DNA from: Xenorhabdus ehlersii
GTDB lineage: Bacteria; Pseudomonadota; Gammaproteobacteria; Enterobacterales; Enterobacteriaceae
Assembly (NCBI RefSeq): GCF_003610465.1
Contig: NZ_RAQI01000001.1
Span: 124,001-188,000, forward strand
Direction: 5' to 3'
DNA length: 64,000 bases
In this document: piece by piece, positions 28,270-39,181 of the stretch
Layout of the letters: each line of letters begins with the position of its first letter
Numbering within the stretch: position 1 is the first letter of the stretch
Program-made: the position numbers and the translations under genes
Notes under the pieces: model-generated
The model's database searches: none
Seen by the model: the letters and a program-made list of their open reading frames with translations, nothing else
What the model was told of the DNA's origin: nothing

Positions 28270-30117
28270 TTAGTCATCAAGGAAGCTGCGCAGTACTTCA
28301 GAACGGCTCGGATGGCGCAGTTTACGCAGTGCTTTTGCTTCGATCTGACGAATACGTTCGCGGGTTACATCAAATTGTTTACCCACTTCTTCCAAGGTAT
28401 GGTCAGTGTTCATATCGATACCAAAACGCATACGCAGAACTTTCGCTTCACGTGCAGTCAGACCAGCTAGCACATCGTGAGTTGCTGCGCGCAGGCTTTC
28501 TGAAGTTGCTGAATCCAGCGGCAGTTCGAGAGTAGTATCCTCGATAAAATCGCCCAGATGTGAGTCTTCATCATCACCCACAGGGGTTTCCATGGAGATG
28601 GGTTCTTTGGCAATTTTCAGTACCTTGCGGATCTTGTCTTCAGGCATCATCATACGTTCTGCCAGTTCTTCCGGTGAAGGTTCACGACCCATTTCCTGCA
28701 ACATTTGGCGGGAAATACGATTGAGTTTGTTGATGGTCTCAATCATATGCACTGGGATACGGATAGTACGTGCCTGGTCCGCGATAGAACGTGTGATTGC
28801 CTGACGGATCCACCATGTTGCGTAAGTTGAGAATTTGTAACCACGACGATATTCAAATTTATCAACCGCTTTCATCAAACCGATATTACCTTCCTGGATC
28901 AAATCGAGGAATTGCAGGCCACGGTTGGTATATTTCTTCGCAATCGAAATCACCAGACGCAGGTTGGCCTCAACCATCTCTTTTTTCGCACGGCGGGCTT
29001 TCGCTTCACCGATTGACATGCGACGGTTGATGTCTTTGACCTGTTCAATGGTCAGGCCTGTTTCTTCTTCGATCTGGCGTAACTTTTGCAGGCTACGCAT
29101 AACTTCTTCTTCAACTTCCAGCAACTTGTCAGACCATGGCTTGTTCATTGCTTTTGCAGCGGTGAACCATGTATCAGTGGTCTCATTGCCAGAGAACAGC
29201 GTGATGAAGATTTTCTTCGGCATTTTGCACTGTTCAACACACATCTTCATGATCTGACGCTCTTGAAGACGTACACGATCCATCATGGAACGCATATTGT
29301 TGACCAGATGATCAAACTGCTTTGGTACCAGGCGGAACTGTTTAAAGACTTCAGATAAAGTTAATATTTCTGCTGCGGAATTAGGATGACTACGACCGTA
29401 TGTCTTAATCGCCTGACGAGTCAGTTCATGTTGTTCACGCAGTTCCGAAAATTTCTGGCGAGCGAGTTCTGGATCGATGCTGTTATCCTCTTCGCTGTCA
29501 GCATCATCGTCATCATCGTCATCGTCGTCATCATCGTCGTCAAGTTCTTCCTGAGGAAGTTCTGAGCCAACGTGAGTGGCAGTTGGGGCAAGATCTTCTT
29601 CTGCGTTAGGATCAACGAAACCCGTGATCAAATCGGACAGACGACTCTCGCCGGATTCAACACGGTCGTATTGTTCTAACAGGTAAGTAATCGCTTCAGG
29701 GTATTCAGCAACGGAGCACTGCACTTGGTTGATGCCATCTTCAATGCGCTTTGCAATGTCAATTTCACCTTCGCGAGTCAAGAGTTCAACCGTACCCATT
29801 TCGCGCATGTACATGCGAACCGGATCGGTGGTACGACCGATTTCTGACTCAACACTAGATAGCACTTGCGCAGCCGCTTCCACTGCGTCTTCATCTGTGT
29901 CGTTTGTGTTTTCTGCCAACATGAGATCATCGGCATCAGGTGCTTCTTCCATTACCTGGATGCCCATGTCATTGATCATTTGGATGATATCTTCTATCTG
30001 ATCAGAATCGACGATATCTTCCGGCAGATGGTCATTGACCTCAGCATAGGTCAAATAGCCTTGCTCCTTACCTCGGGTGACAAGTAGCTTTAGCTGTGAC
30101 TGCGGGTTTTGCTCCAT
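28270..30117 (-). CDS. rpoD: RNA polymerase primary sigma factor RpoD (sigma 70)
   Basis: A 615-residue sigma-70: region 1.1 at the N terminus ([20 protein letters not shown]), region 1.2 ([20 protein letters not shown]), the non-conserved region, regions 2-3 ([20 protein letters not shown]) and region 4.2 ([35 protein letters not shown]). Start at 30117 matches E. coli RpoD, and the longer ORF adds 21 unrelated residues. The acidic linker contains an unbroken run of 13 Asp (about 192-204), longer than usual. Last gene of the rpsU-dnaG-rpoD macromolecular synthesis operon. Confidence 0.98.
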   Translation of the reverse strand: MEQNPQSQLKLLVTRGKEQGYLTYAEVNDHLPEDIVDSDQIEDIIQMINDMGIQVMEEAPDADDLMLAENTNDTDEDAVEAAAQVLSSVESEIGRTTDPVRMYMREMGTVELLTREGEIDIAKRIEDGINQVQCSVAEYPEAITYLLEQYDRVESGESRLSDLITGFVDPNAEEDLAPTATHVGSELPQEELDDDDDDDDDDDDDADSEEDNSIDPELARQKFSELREQHELTRQAIKTYGRSHPNSAAEILTLSEVFKQFRLVPKQFDHLVNNMRSMMDRVRLQERQIMKMCVEQCKMPKKIFITLFSGNETTDTWFTAAKAMNKPWSDKLLEVEEEVMRSLQKLRQIEEETGLTIEQVKDINRRMSIGEAKARRAKKEMVEANLRLVISIAKKYTNRGLQFLDLIQEGNIGLMKAVDKFEYRRGYKFSTYATWWIRQAITRSIADQARTIRIPVHMIETINKLNRISRQMLQEMGREPSPEELAERMMMPEDKIRKVLKIAKEPISMETPVGDDEDSHLGDFIEDTTLELPLDSATSESLRAATHDVLAGLTAREAKVLRMRFGIDMNTDHTLEEVGKQFDVTRERIRQIEAKALRKLRHPSRSEVLRSFLDD

Positions 30118-30468
30118 AAGACGGTATCCACACTTCAGAGTATTGGTTGGTGTCGGTCGGCGAAACAAATATGCCAACAATAATATTTAGGGGCGTTTTC
30201 ATGATATTGCCGCTGCCCTCAATTGCGGCAATTGTAGGGTTACCTGCCCTACCTAATGCGGCATTTAAGCCGTGAATTCTGTGTCTGTGATTTTTAGGTT
30301 TTGGTTTAGAACCTGTTTCACCAAGCTATATTTTATCGGGTGATATTTTTATCAAGCGATAATTTCAGCAAACCATATTAGGGATATAAGCCTATATAAG
30401 TAAGCCAAATAGTATAACCTCCAAGTTAATATAATCTTGAAGGAATATAACCTTGCTGAGACAGACTC
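30118..30468. other. dnaG-rpoD intergenic region
   Basis: About 350 bases between dnaG and rpoD. In E. coli this junction holds an RNA-processing site, and heat-shock promoters for rpoD lie within dnaG. I saw AT-rich sequence with several ATA/TAT-rich stretches but no hairpin or promoter that I could call with confidence. Confidence 0.35.
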
Positions 30469-32218
30469 TTATTTCCTCGCACCAGATACCGTAATTAACC
30501 GGACTTCTTCCCGCTCTTCTGGCGTTAGGCCTTCAGTTCTCTCTTTAGCCATTAGAAAATTAAAACGTTCATCAAGTGCTGACGCAAAAAGATGGTTCAG
30601 TGCATCGCTGAAAGTCTTTTCAGCAATCTCTTCTATTTGTATATCGTTCCATGCAGCGAGTTTTTCAAGCTGTTTAGCGTACTTATTATCGCGATATTGC
30701 TCCAACAGTTGCCCTGTGGTTAAACCTGGTTGCGCAAGGCACGTGTCGACAAGCTCTATGAATAATGGCAGTCCTGCTATCTGAGTAGAAAACATTCCCT
30801 GTAATGGGGGAACCAATGTCGCTAAATGCGGATTCTGTACCAGTAATGCGATCAGTATGCGCATTGTTGTTGGTTTCAGTTTTAGCGCCTGATAAGTATT
30901 GGTATCTTTTTTGACAAGTTTTGCCAAAAATCGTTCCAATTGTGTTGTATCAGGGGTACCTAACAGGTTTCCAAGCTCTTTAAGCAGGTAGAGTCGCAGT
31001 GTTTCCCCTGGGATTTGACTGATCAGCGGCATGGCTAGCGAACTGAGCTTAGTCGTTCCTTCTGGGTTACTTAAATCAACCTGTGGCAAGAGTGATTCGA
31101 ACAAAAATGCAGATAAGGTCATTGCTTTTTCCATTCTCTGCTCGAATGTTTCCCGTCCTTCTTTGCGGACCAATGAATCAGGATCTTCGCCATCAGGCAA
31201 GAACATAAAACGTAATTGCCGACCATCATTCAGATAAGGTAGTGCCGTTTCCAATGTACGCCATGCGGCATCACGACCTGCACGGTCACCATCGTAACAA
31301 CAGATGACATTATCGGTTGTCCTGAAAAGTAACTGAACGTGTTCAGCTGTCGTGGACGTTCCCAGCGAAGCCACGGCATAGTCAATGCCAAATTGGGCTA
31401 GCGCAACAACATCCATATAACCTTCCACCACCAATAGCCTTGTCAGGGTATTGTGGCTTTGCTGTGCCTCATAAAGGCCATATAACTGGCGGCCTTTATG
31501 AAAAATTTCTGTTTCCGGCGAGTTCAGGTATTTGGGAAGCTCATCTCCCAGCACTCGGCCGCCAAATGCAATTACGCGACCACGACGATCGCGAATGGGG
31601 AACATCACCCGCTCGCGGAAACGATCATAAGTGCGGCCATTGTCGTTCGTGACCAGCATTCCTGCATCGTCTAACTGTTTACGCTCTTCCGCATTATGGG
31701 CAAACCGTTTTAAGGCGTTATCCCATCCCGCAGGCGCAAAACCAATGGCAAAACGCTGGATGATCTCTTCACTGAGCCCACGTTGAGCCAAATATTGTCG
31801 GGCTGATTGGGCGCTGGGAGTATTCAGTGAATGCTGATAGAAGCTATTGAGCTTTTCCATCAGTTGGTAAAGATTTTGCCTTTGGTGACGTTCGATTTGA
31901 CTGATGCCGGAACCTGCTTCGTAGGGAACTTCCAGCCCATGCATGGCTGCCAGTTCTTCGATGGATTCGACAAAGTCCAGCCTGTCATAATTCATTAAAA
32001 AATCAATGGCATTGCCATGTGCTCCGCAACCGAAGCAATGGTAAAACTGCTTATCACCATTAACAGTGAATGAAGGGGTTTTTTTCGTTATGAAAAGGAC
32101 AGCACGCTTGATGGTTTTTACCTTTCTTTTTCAAAGGCACCCTAACATCGATCAAATCAATGATATCGGTTCTTGCTAATAAGTCATTGATAAATGCGCG
32201 TGGAATCCGTCCAGCCAT
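30469..32218 (-). CDS. dnaG: DNA primase DnaG, reading frame broken by one extra base as given
   Basis: Primase with N-terminal zinc finger (CCPFHNEK ... [17 protein letters not shown]), the TOPRIM core ([30 protein letters not shown]) and C-terminal DnaB-binding domain. The ATG at 32218 starts [20 protein letters not shown], as in E. coli DnaG. Reading from it, a run of seven A (minus strand, 32079-32085) shifts the frame after HNEK and leads to a stop. With six A it continues correctly as TPSFTVNG into the long downstream frame (ATG at 31995), giving 582 residues. Because dnaG is essential, a sequencing or assembly indel, or less likely slippage, is implied. Confidence 0.93.
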
Positions 32219-32243
32219 AAGCCCTTTTTCGCCTGTTGATGAA

Positions 32244-32281
32244 CGAGAATAAGCCGCGCTTCCTTTGGGAAAGCACGGCCT
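32244..32281 (-). terminator. Internal terminator/attenuator T1 between rpsU and dnaG
   Basis: GCCGTGCTTTCC and GGAAGCGCGGC form a GC-rich hairpin with short loop, then TTATTCTC on the minus strand. The sequence closely resembles the known partial terminator between rpsU and dnaG in E. coli, which keeps primase expression well below that of ribosomal protein S21. Confidence 0.8.
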
Positions 32282-32332
32282 TTAACTGCAGTAGTTTGTT
32301 AATACAATCACTAAGCGGATTGACCGCGAAGA

Positions 32333-32954
<622 letters not shown>

Positions 32955-33992
32955 ATGCGAGTTTTAGGTATAGAAACGTCCTGCGATGAAACCGGAATCG
33001 CAATTTATGACGATAAAACCGGTCTGCTGGCCAATCAATTATACAGTCAGGTCAAGCTACATGCTGATTATGGCGGCGTTGTGCCTGAACTGGCGTCCCG
33101 TGATCATATTCGTAAAACGGTCCCTTTGATTCAGGCGGCTTTGAAGGAAGCGGGTCTGACGAGTAAAGATATTGATGCAGTTGCTTACACAGCAGGGCCT
33201 GGATTGGTTGGTGCATTGCTGGTTGGGGCAACTATTGGGCGTTCACTGGCGTTTGCATGGGATGTACCTGCTATTCCCGTGCATCATATGGAAGGCCATT
33301 TGCTGGCACCGATGCTGGAAGAAAACAGACCAGAATTTCCTTTTGTTGCCTTACTGGTTTCAGGTGGTCATACCCAGCTTATTAGTGTGACGGGTATTGG
33401 TGAATACAAACTGTTGGGCGAATCCATTGACGATGCCGCTGGCGAGGCTTTTGATAAAACAGCAAAACTGCTTGGTTTAGATTACCCGGGGGGGCCAGTG
33501 CTTTCCCGTATGGCGCAGCAGGGTAAGGCGGGACGTTTTATTTTCCCACGTCCGATGACCGATCGTCCGGGGTTGGATTTCAGTTTCTCTGGCCTGAAAA
33601 CGTTCGCAGCTAATACCATCCGCGATAACATTCATGGCCATAATATGGTTGAGGATGAGCAAACCAAAGCGGATATTGCCCGCGCATTTGAAGATGCAGT
33701 TGTGGACACACTGGCAATTAAGTGTAAACGAGCATTGGAACAGACTGGATTCAAACGTCTGGTGATGGCAGGCGGAGTGAGTGCAAACCGAACTTTGCGT
33801 ACTAAGATGCAGGCAGTGATGGAAAAGCTGGGAGGCGAAGTCTTCTATGCCCGACCTGAATTCTGTACTGATAATGGGGCAATGATTGCGCTGGCTGGCA
33901 TGATCCGTTTGCAAGGGGGGACTGCCGGTGAATTAGGTGTAACGGTGAAAGCACGTTGGCCGTTGGCAGATCTTCCTGCTTTGCAAAAGTAA
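32955..33992 (+). CDS. tsaD: tRNA N6-threonylcarbamoyladenosine transferase TsaD
   Basis: A 345-residue Kae1/TsaD ASKHA-fold enzyme that transfers threonylcarbamoyl to A37 of ANN-decoding tRNAs with TsaB/TsaE. Visible motifs: [19 protein letters not shown] start, metal-binding HMEGH near 111-115, SGGHT near 135, and [12 protein letters not shown] near 270. Length equals the family norm. In E. coli it is likewise divergent from rpsU. Followed by a terminator. Confidence 0.97.
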   Translation: MRVLGIETSCDETGIAIYDDKTGLLANQLYSQVKLHADYGGVVPELASRDHIRKTVPLIQAALKEAGLTSKDIDAVAYTAGPGLVGALLVGATIGRSLAFAWDVPAIPVHHMEGHLLAPMLEENRPEFPFVALLVSGGHTQLISVTGIGEYKLLGESIDDAAGEAFDKTAKLLGLDYPGGPVLSRMAQQGKAGRFIFPRPMTDRPGLDFSFSGLKTFAANTIRDNIHGHNMVEDEQTKADIARAFEDAVVDTLAIKCKRALEQTGFKRLVMAGGVSANRTLRTKMQAVMEKLGGEVFYARPEFCTDNGAMIALAGMIRLQGGTAGELGVTVKARWPLADLPALQK

Positions 33993-34016
33993 TCATAAAA
34001 GACGTTGCTTGATATG

Positions 34017-34046
34017 GGCTGAGTGCTATTTGCTACTCAGCCTTTT
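34017..34046 (+). terminator. Intrinsic terminator of tsaD
   Basis: GGCTGAGT / ACTCAGCC 8-bp stem with a 10-base loop followed by TTTT, 24 bases past the tsaD stop. Confidence 0.72.
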
Positions 34047-34129
34047 GATTATAAATGCTGCTCCAAATGCAAGGGAGTTTTTCCTATTGTAGAGAATAAT
34101 CCTGACGCGCTGCGCTTGTCTTCTTCGTG

Positions 34130-34156
34130 TTACCGGGCTAAGCATTAACCCGGTAA
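34130..34156 (-). terminator. Hairpin downstream of the TerF-like gene
   Basis: TTACCGGG / CCCGGTAA 8-bp perfect stem with an 11-base loop, 10 bases beyond the stop of the TerD-VWA gene. No T-run on the minus strand, so terminator function is only presumed. Confidence 0.45.
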
Positions 34157-34166
34157 TCATTCATAA

Positions 34167-35414
34167 CTACAGTATGCGTTCGGCGGCTGCGGCGTCGAGC
34201 CAGTCCTTAAATTCTGTCAACAACAGATCGTACAGTGCGTCTTCTTTTATAGTTGCAAAATTGTCGATTGCGAAGAAATGGGTATTATCCAGACGGCGAT
34301 CGGTAAAGTTATCGAGTTTTGCGAGTATTCCGTAATTCCAACCGCCCAAGCCAACAAACTTCCAAAAAATAGGGTAATTTGCTGAACGTCGGATGGCTTC
34401 CTTAATTTGACGGGTTTTACTGATACCACCGTCTGTAATAAACACGACATAGACAGGTAATTCGCTATCTTTAAAATAGTCGATAATGTCTTCCATGACT
34501 GGCGGCTCATTATTGGTAGCGCCAAGGCCGGGGAGGATTTCCCATCTGGAGGGTTTTATGGCGGTCTGTATTGTATGGATATAGTCATCAAGGTTATCAA
34601 GGGTTACATCCTGATATTTTTTGTGTCGCTCGGCAAAGCCCCAGACATCCATTGAGCCGTCATCGTCAAATTGCACAGCCAGTACTGCAATACGATCCAA
34701 AACCGCCTGAACATTTCCTTTCTTGAATTGACCTTTCATCGATCCTGATGCATCAAGAACAAATGCAACCCGAGCTTTGATTGATTGTAGGTTGTGTTTA
34801 CTCAGACTGACGGTTGCATTCTTGGCAAGGTTTACGAGGCGTGGCGCTTTATCCTGTAATTTTTTCTCAAGGCTGATAGTTGGGCCAGGAGGTGGATTAT
34901 TTGAAAGCGTAGGTTGTTCCACATCGACACCAAAATTCACCGCCAGAGGCTCCAGCCCTCCATTGAAACCTTGCCCGAGAGCACGAAGTTTCCAGTTACC
35001 GGAATGTCGGTAAATCTCTGCAATAATCATGGCTTTTTCTGTTCTGCCTGCTGTTGAGACCGTAAAGGTAGCAATATCTTGCGCCTCAAATTTCAATTGC
35101 TGAAGACCGTCAACTGAATCCGGGCCGTCTATCACCAGCGTGATAGCAACTTTGCTTACATTGGCATCTATTTTTGTCAGATCCACAGTGATAATACTGC
35201 CTTGGTGAGAGGCTTCCAAAATCAGACTGTTATCTGCGGCTGCGGGATTATTGTAAAAATAAAAGTCACTGTCTCCTCTGACTTTCCCATTGGCATTTAA
35301 CAGAAAAGCCGAGGCATCCACTTCACTGCGAAAAGAAGGTGTTGCAGGGTAAGAGAGAGCGAGTCGAAGAAAAGTTTTAGATAAAACGATATTTTGTCCT
35401 GCCTGAAGATCCAT
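34167..35414 (-). CDS. terF: TerF-like tellurium-resistance protein (TerD domain plus VWA domain)
   Basis: A 415-residue two-domain protein. Residues 1-190 are a TerD-type calcium-binding beta-sandwich ([28 protein letters not shown]), and residues about 214-410 a von Willebrand A domain with a complete MIDAS motif DASGS (D221, S223, S225) and FITDGG. Ter proteins form membrane-linked metal-sensing complexes associated with tellurite, phage and colicin resistance. Usually terF accompanies terZABCDE, but no other ter gene is in the window, so this copy is an orphan here. Confidence 0.85.
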   Translation of the reverse strand: MDLQAGQNIVLSKTFLRLALSYPATPSFRSEVDASAFLLNANGKVRGDSDFYFYNNPAAADNSLILEASHQGSIITVDLTKIDANVSKVAITLVIDGPDSVDGLQQLKFEAQDIATFTVSTAGRTEKAMIIAEIYRHSGNWKLRALGQGFNGGLEPLAVNFGVDVEQPTLSNNPPPGPTISLEKKLQDKAPRLVNLAKNATVSLSKHNLQSIKARVAFVLDASGSMKGQFKKGNVQAVLDRIAVLAVQFDDDGSMDVWGFAERHKKYQDVTLDNLDDYIHTIQTAIKPSRWEILPGLGATNNEPPVMEDIIDYFKDSELPVYVVFITDGGISKTRQIKEAIRRSANYPIFWKFVGLGGWNYGILAKLDNFTDRRLDNTHFFAIDNFATIKEDALYDLLLTEFKDWLDAAAAERIL

Positions 35415-35582
35415 ACATGATGTCCTTTTAAGTACGTAGAGGATAATCCTTTACTATGTTAATCACTATTAGGATATTCAATCCAATGCTGGACAATATT
35501 AATAAATTAAACATTCAGCATATATTAATAATTTGTGAAGATGGTCACAGGTTAGAACAGGATTTGGTTGTCAGCTATGGCT

Positions 35583-36680
35583 TCATCCGCGTTTCAGGCT
35601 TTTACTTGGCGTCTCACCATAGCGGGCTTTATATTCTGCGCTAAAGCGCCCCATATGGGCGAATCCCCAACGCAGGGCGACGCCTGTGACGCTGGTGGCT
35701 TCTCCCGCCAGGAGTTCCGTGCGGACATGTGCCATGCGCAGATCACGTAAATATTGCATCGGGCTGATATTCAGAAACTCCTTGAAGCCGGAATAGAGGC
35801 TGCGCAAGCTGACGCCTGCCACCTGGGCGAGCTGCTCTACGGTTATGGGTTCGTGGGCATGAGCCTGCAAATATTCCTGAACTCGTCGTACATGCCGCGG
35901 GCGAATAGAGCATCGGCGGTTAGTGGGTGTTTCACTGTAATTATGTTGATGGGTGGACAGCAGAGTAACGGAAATCAATTGTTCTATTTGGTTAGTAATC
36001 AGTTTATGTTGCAAGATGTCGGGCACTTGGGTGGTGCATTCCAGAAGATAAGGCATCAAACAGCGCCAGGCCTGACAGCGTTGCCATGCAAACCCCAGCT
36101 CAAATACCAACGGTTGATCCAGAGGGTGCCCCAATTGACCAACAAGCGTTCTTTCCAGCAAGGAGCGGGAGATCCTGACCATAAATTGGTCATTATCGGC
36201 ATTCCAGCGCATGGAAGTGTGTTGATTTGGGCTGAGAATGGAAGCCAGATTGGGAGTAGAATCAAGACATTGGTCGCCGCTTTCAATACCCGCACAGCCA
36301 GCCAGCGGCATCTGGATAAGAAAGAACGAATCCAATTCACCTGGGGTGATTTCAACGCTGGCACCGTAACGCAATCGGCTCATGGAAATATCCCCAAGTG
36401 GAATATAGTGCATTTTGGCATCTATCTTTTGATTATTGCCCAATATAGTTAGTTGATGAGGCTGCATGACCCGTCCGACCATAGATTTAACTTCATCAAG
36501 ATCGTTGGATGAAAAAAGTAAATGTTCTGGCGAATTGAGATGCTCCCTAATTTTTGTCACTGCATATTTAGGATCTGAACAGTTTGAAGCTGAATATCTT
36601 GATTCTGCTCTTCTAGAGTCAGTGTGTTTTGATTCAGTATTTTTAGATCCAAAATAGTAGCGAGGCCACGAATTGCTCAT
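35583..36680 (-). CDS. AraC/XylS-family transcriptional regulator of the catabolic operon
   Basis: A 365-residue regulator: an AraC-binding-like N-terminal domain (about 60-240, with AKMHYIPLGDISMSRLRYGA) and a C-terminal double helix-turn-helix (about 265-365: ITVEQLAQVAGVSLRSLYSG and ALRWGFAHMGRFSAEYKARY). Similar in layout to regulators of aromatic dioxygenase operons such as XylS or anthranilate regulators. It is divergent from the adjacent catabolic operon, so activation by an aromatic effector is likely. Residues 12-36 form an unusual pentapeptide repeat, and the start at 36680 has only a weak AGAGG ribosome site. Confidence 0.82.
   Translation of the reverse strand: MSNSWPRYYFGSKNTESKHTDSRRAESRYSASNCSDPKYAVTKIREHLNSPEHLLFSSNDLDEVKSMVGRVMQPHQLTILGNNQKIDAKMHYIPLGDISMSRLRYGASVEITPGELDSFFLIQMPLAGCAGIESGDQCLDSTPNLASILSPNQHTSMRWNADNDQFMVRISRSLLERTLVGQLGHPLDQPLVFELGFAWQRCQAWRCLMPYLLECTTQVPDILQHKLITNQIEQLISVTLLSTHQHNYSETPTNRRCSIRPRHVRRVQEYLQAHAHEPITVEQLAQVAGVSLRSLYSGFKEFLNISPMQYLRDLRMAHVRTELLAGEATSVTGVALRWGFAHMGRFSAEYKARYGETPSKSLKRG
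36573..36647 (-). repeat. Five tandem 15-base degenerate repeats in the AraC regulator N terminus
   Basis: Codons 12-36 of the regulator read SKNTE SKHTD SRRAE SRYSA SNCSD, five units with Ser at position 1 and mostly a basic residue at position 2. At DNA level units share a 15-base period (TCTAGATC/TTGATTC-like cores) but are diverged. Such repeats could change length between strains. Confidence 0.55.
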
Positions 36681-37012
36681 AATTTCAGATACCTCTAGCC
36701 AGTCATATCATTGTTATGATGTATGAGATATCCCGCTAATAACGTGTTTATTCCCTATTTTGATTATTCGGGATATAAAAAATAACCGTATTAACCTTAT
36801 TCGATTATCTGCTAACAGTATCCACATATTATTTAAATGAAATATATATGATTATGAATATATTTATGATGGGTACTCTATATCCGCCTGCTGCACGCTT
36901 TATCCAAACACCGCATAAATCACAATTACATGACAAATCATGCATTGACCGTTAACGAATACCTGAATTACATAAAAGATAACTAAAAGGCGTTAAAGCG
37001 TGTGAGGTAAGC
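36681..37012. promoter_or_regulatory. Divergent promoter region of the catabolic operon
   Basis: About 330 AT-rich bases between the AraC regulator and the first catabolic gene, expected to hold both promoters and operator half-sites. I could not pick a convincing direct repeat for an AraC-type activator. The first catabolic gene has GAGG eight bases before its ATG. Confidence 0.45.
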
Positions 37013-39172
37013 ATGGCTGAACGATCATTTGTCGAGGAAGTGAAAAAGTTACGTCTGGGTCAGGGCGAAATTTTCAGTGGTGAAGGCATACTTGCCGTGA
37101 CAAAAGCGCTGCTGGAATCGGGGGTGGCGTATGTGGCTGGCTATCAGGGGGCGCCGATTTCTCATCTGATGGATGTGTTGTTAGATGCGCAAGATATTTT
37201 ATCTGAATATGGCATTCGCTTTGAAAACAGTGCCAGTGAAGCCACTGCTGCTGCGACGCTTGCCGCTTCCGTTAATTATCCACTGCGTGGAGCCATCACG
37301 TTTAAATCGACGGCTGGCACGAATGTTGCCTCGGATGCATTGGCAAATCTGGCATCGGGCGGTGTGGTGGGTGGTGCACTGATTATCGTCGGTGAAGATT
37401 ATGGTGAGGGTTCTTCCATTATGCAGGAACGTAGCCATGCTTTCGCGATGAAATCTCAGATCTGGTTACTCGATCCACGCCCCAATCTGCCTTCGGTTGT
37501 ACAGGCGGTGAAGATGGGATTTGAGCTATCGGAAGCCAGCAATACGCCAGTGATGCTACAGATGCGCATTCGTGCCTGCCATGTGCATGGTCGGTTTACA
37601 TGTGAGAAAAACCGCTCGTCAACGTTTATGATTCAGAATGCGCTGGAAAATCCGACGCGCGATCTCAGTCGTATTGTTTTGCCGCCCGCCAGTTTTCTGC
37701 ATGAGAAAGAGAAAGTACAAGATCGCTGGCCTGCGGCCATACGCTTTATTCAACAGCATAAGCTGAATGAGTTTTTCGCTGAGCAGGCTGATGATGTTGG
37801 CCTTGCCCTGCAAGGTGGATGCTATAACACCGTGATCCGTGCCTTGAATTTGCTTGGATTGGCGGATGTTTTTGGCAATAGCCAAATCCCGCTGTATGTC
37901 ATGAATGTCGCCTACCCGTTGATCGATGAAGAGTTTGAACGTTTTTGTCATGGCAAGCGGGCGATGTTAGTGCTGGAAGAAGGTCAGCCCAATTTTGTGG
38001 AGCAGAATGTCGCCAATATTTTGCGCCAGCGTGAGATAGCGACTCGATTACATGGCAAGGATTTACTGCCAATGGCGGGAGAGTACAACACGGCTACCGT
38101 GTTGTCGGGACTCCGTGCTTTCCTTGAACGTTACGGCAAAATTGCAGCGGAAAGTGCAGTGTCTGCCTGTCAGGTACGTATCCCCGCCGTGGCCTTACCG
38201 ATAAAAGATCCTCTGGAAGAGGCAGTCCATATCCGCCCACCCGGATTTTGCACCGGTTGCCCAGAGCGCCCCATCTTTACAGCGCTGACATTGATTGAAC
38301 GGGAATTGGGGCAACATCACATCAGTGCAGATATCGGTTGTCATTTGTTTGCTATTTTGCCGCCATTTAATTTGGGCAACACCACGATGGGGTATGGATT
38401 GGGGGCTGCAAGTGCGGCAGCACTGAATACGCCGGTTGCGAATAAGCGGGCAATCGCAGTTATGGGGGATGGTGGATTTTGGCATAACGGCTTAACGAGT
38501 GGCATAGCTAATGGTGTTTTTAACCGCAGCAACAATCTGACCATCATTGTGGACAACAGTTATACCTCTGCGACCGGAGGGCAGGATATTCCCTCTTCAA
38601 CGGCGTTAAATCCCCATCGCAGTACCGGCCATGACATCGAAAAAGCTGTCAAGGGGGTTGGGGTGAAATGGATACGCACGATCAAACGTACCTACGATCT
38701 CAAAGCCATGATGAATACCTTACGCGAGGCGCTGACAACAGGTGAGCACGGGCCAAAAGTCCTGATCGCACAGAGTGAGTGTATGTTGAATAAACAACGG
38801 CGTGAGAAGGTAAAGATCAGAGGGGCTATTGCGGAAGGGAAGCGGATCGTCCGTGAGCAGTTTGGGGTTGATTCCGATGTATGTACGGGCGATCACTCCT
38901 GTATCCGTTTGTCCGGTTGTCCTTCTCTATCGATTAAGCCGAATCCTGATCCATTGCGTACCGATCCGGTGACAACAGTATTAAATAGTTGTGTGGGCTG
39001 TGGGTTATGCGGGGAATTATCTCACGCGGCAGTGTTGTGCCCCTCTTTCTTTAAGGCACGGATCATTATCAATCCCAATCGTTGGGATCGGCTGATTCAT
39101 CGTATTCGCAAAGGGCTTATAGGCTATTTGCAACGTCGTGATGTTAAACGTCGTAATCAATATGATTTTTAA
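37013..39172 (+). CDS. Indolepyruvate ferredoxin oxidoreductase-like protein, alpha subunit
   Basis: A 719-residue IorA-type TPP enzyme. Family reaction: an aryl-2-oxo acid plus CoA gives aryl(acetyl)-CoA, CO2 and reduced ferredoxin. Visible: pyrimidine-binding half (about 1-400), the GFCTGCPERPIFTAL segment near 407, TPP/Mg motif GDGGFWHNGLTSGIANG near 485, and a C-terminal Fe-S region with CTGDHSCIRLSGCPS and CVGCGLCGELSHAAVLCP. RBS GAGG upstream. First gene of a nine-gene plus-strand operon. The substrate in this cluster is unknown. The family also accepts phenyl- and hydroxyphenylpyruvate. Confidence 0.85.
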   Translation: MAERSFVEEVKKLRLGQGEIFSGEGILAVTKALLESGVAYVAGYQGAPISHLMDVLLDAQDILSEYGIRFENSASEATAAATLAASVNYPLRGAITFKSTAGTNVASDALANLASGGVVGGALIIVGEDYGEGSSIMQERSHAFAMKSQIWLLDPRPNLPSVVQAVKMGFELSEASNTPVMLQMRIRACHVHGRFTCEKNRSSTFMIQNALENPTRDLSRIVLPPASFLHEKEKVQDRWPAAIRFIQQHKLNEFFAEQADDVGLALQGGCYNTVIRALNLLGLADVFGNSQIPLYVMNVAYPLIDEEFERFCHGKRAMLVLEEGQPNFVEQNVANILRQREIATRLHGKDLLPMAGEYNTATVLSGLRAFLERYGKIAAESAVSACQVRIPAVALPIKDPLEEAVHIRPPGFCTGCPERPIFTALTLIERELGQHHISADIGCHLFAILPPFNLGNTTMGYGLGAASAAALNTPVANKRAIAVMGDGGFWHNGLTSGIANGVFNRSNNLTIIVDNSYTSATGGQDIPSSTALNPHRSTGHDIEKAVKGVGVKWIRTIKRTYDLKAMMNTLREALTTGEHGPKVLIAQSECMLNKQRREKVKIRGAIAEGKRIVREQFGVDSDVCTGDHSCIRLSGCPSLSIKPNPDPLRTDPVTTVLNSCVGCGLCGELSHAAVLCPSFFKARIIINPNRWDRLIHRIRKGLIGYLQRRDVKRRNQYDF

Positions 39173-39181
39173 GAAGGGGTC

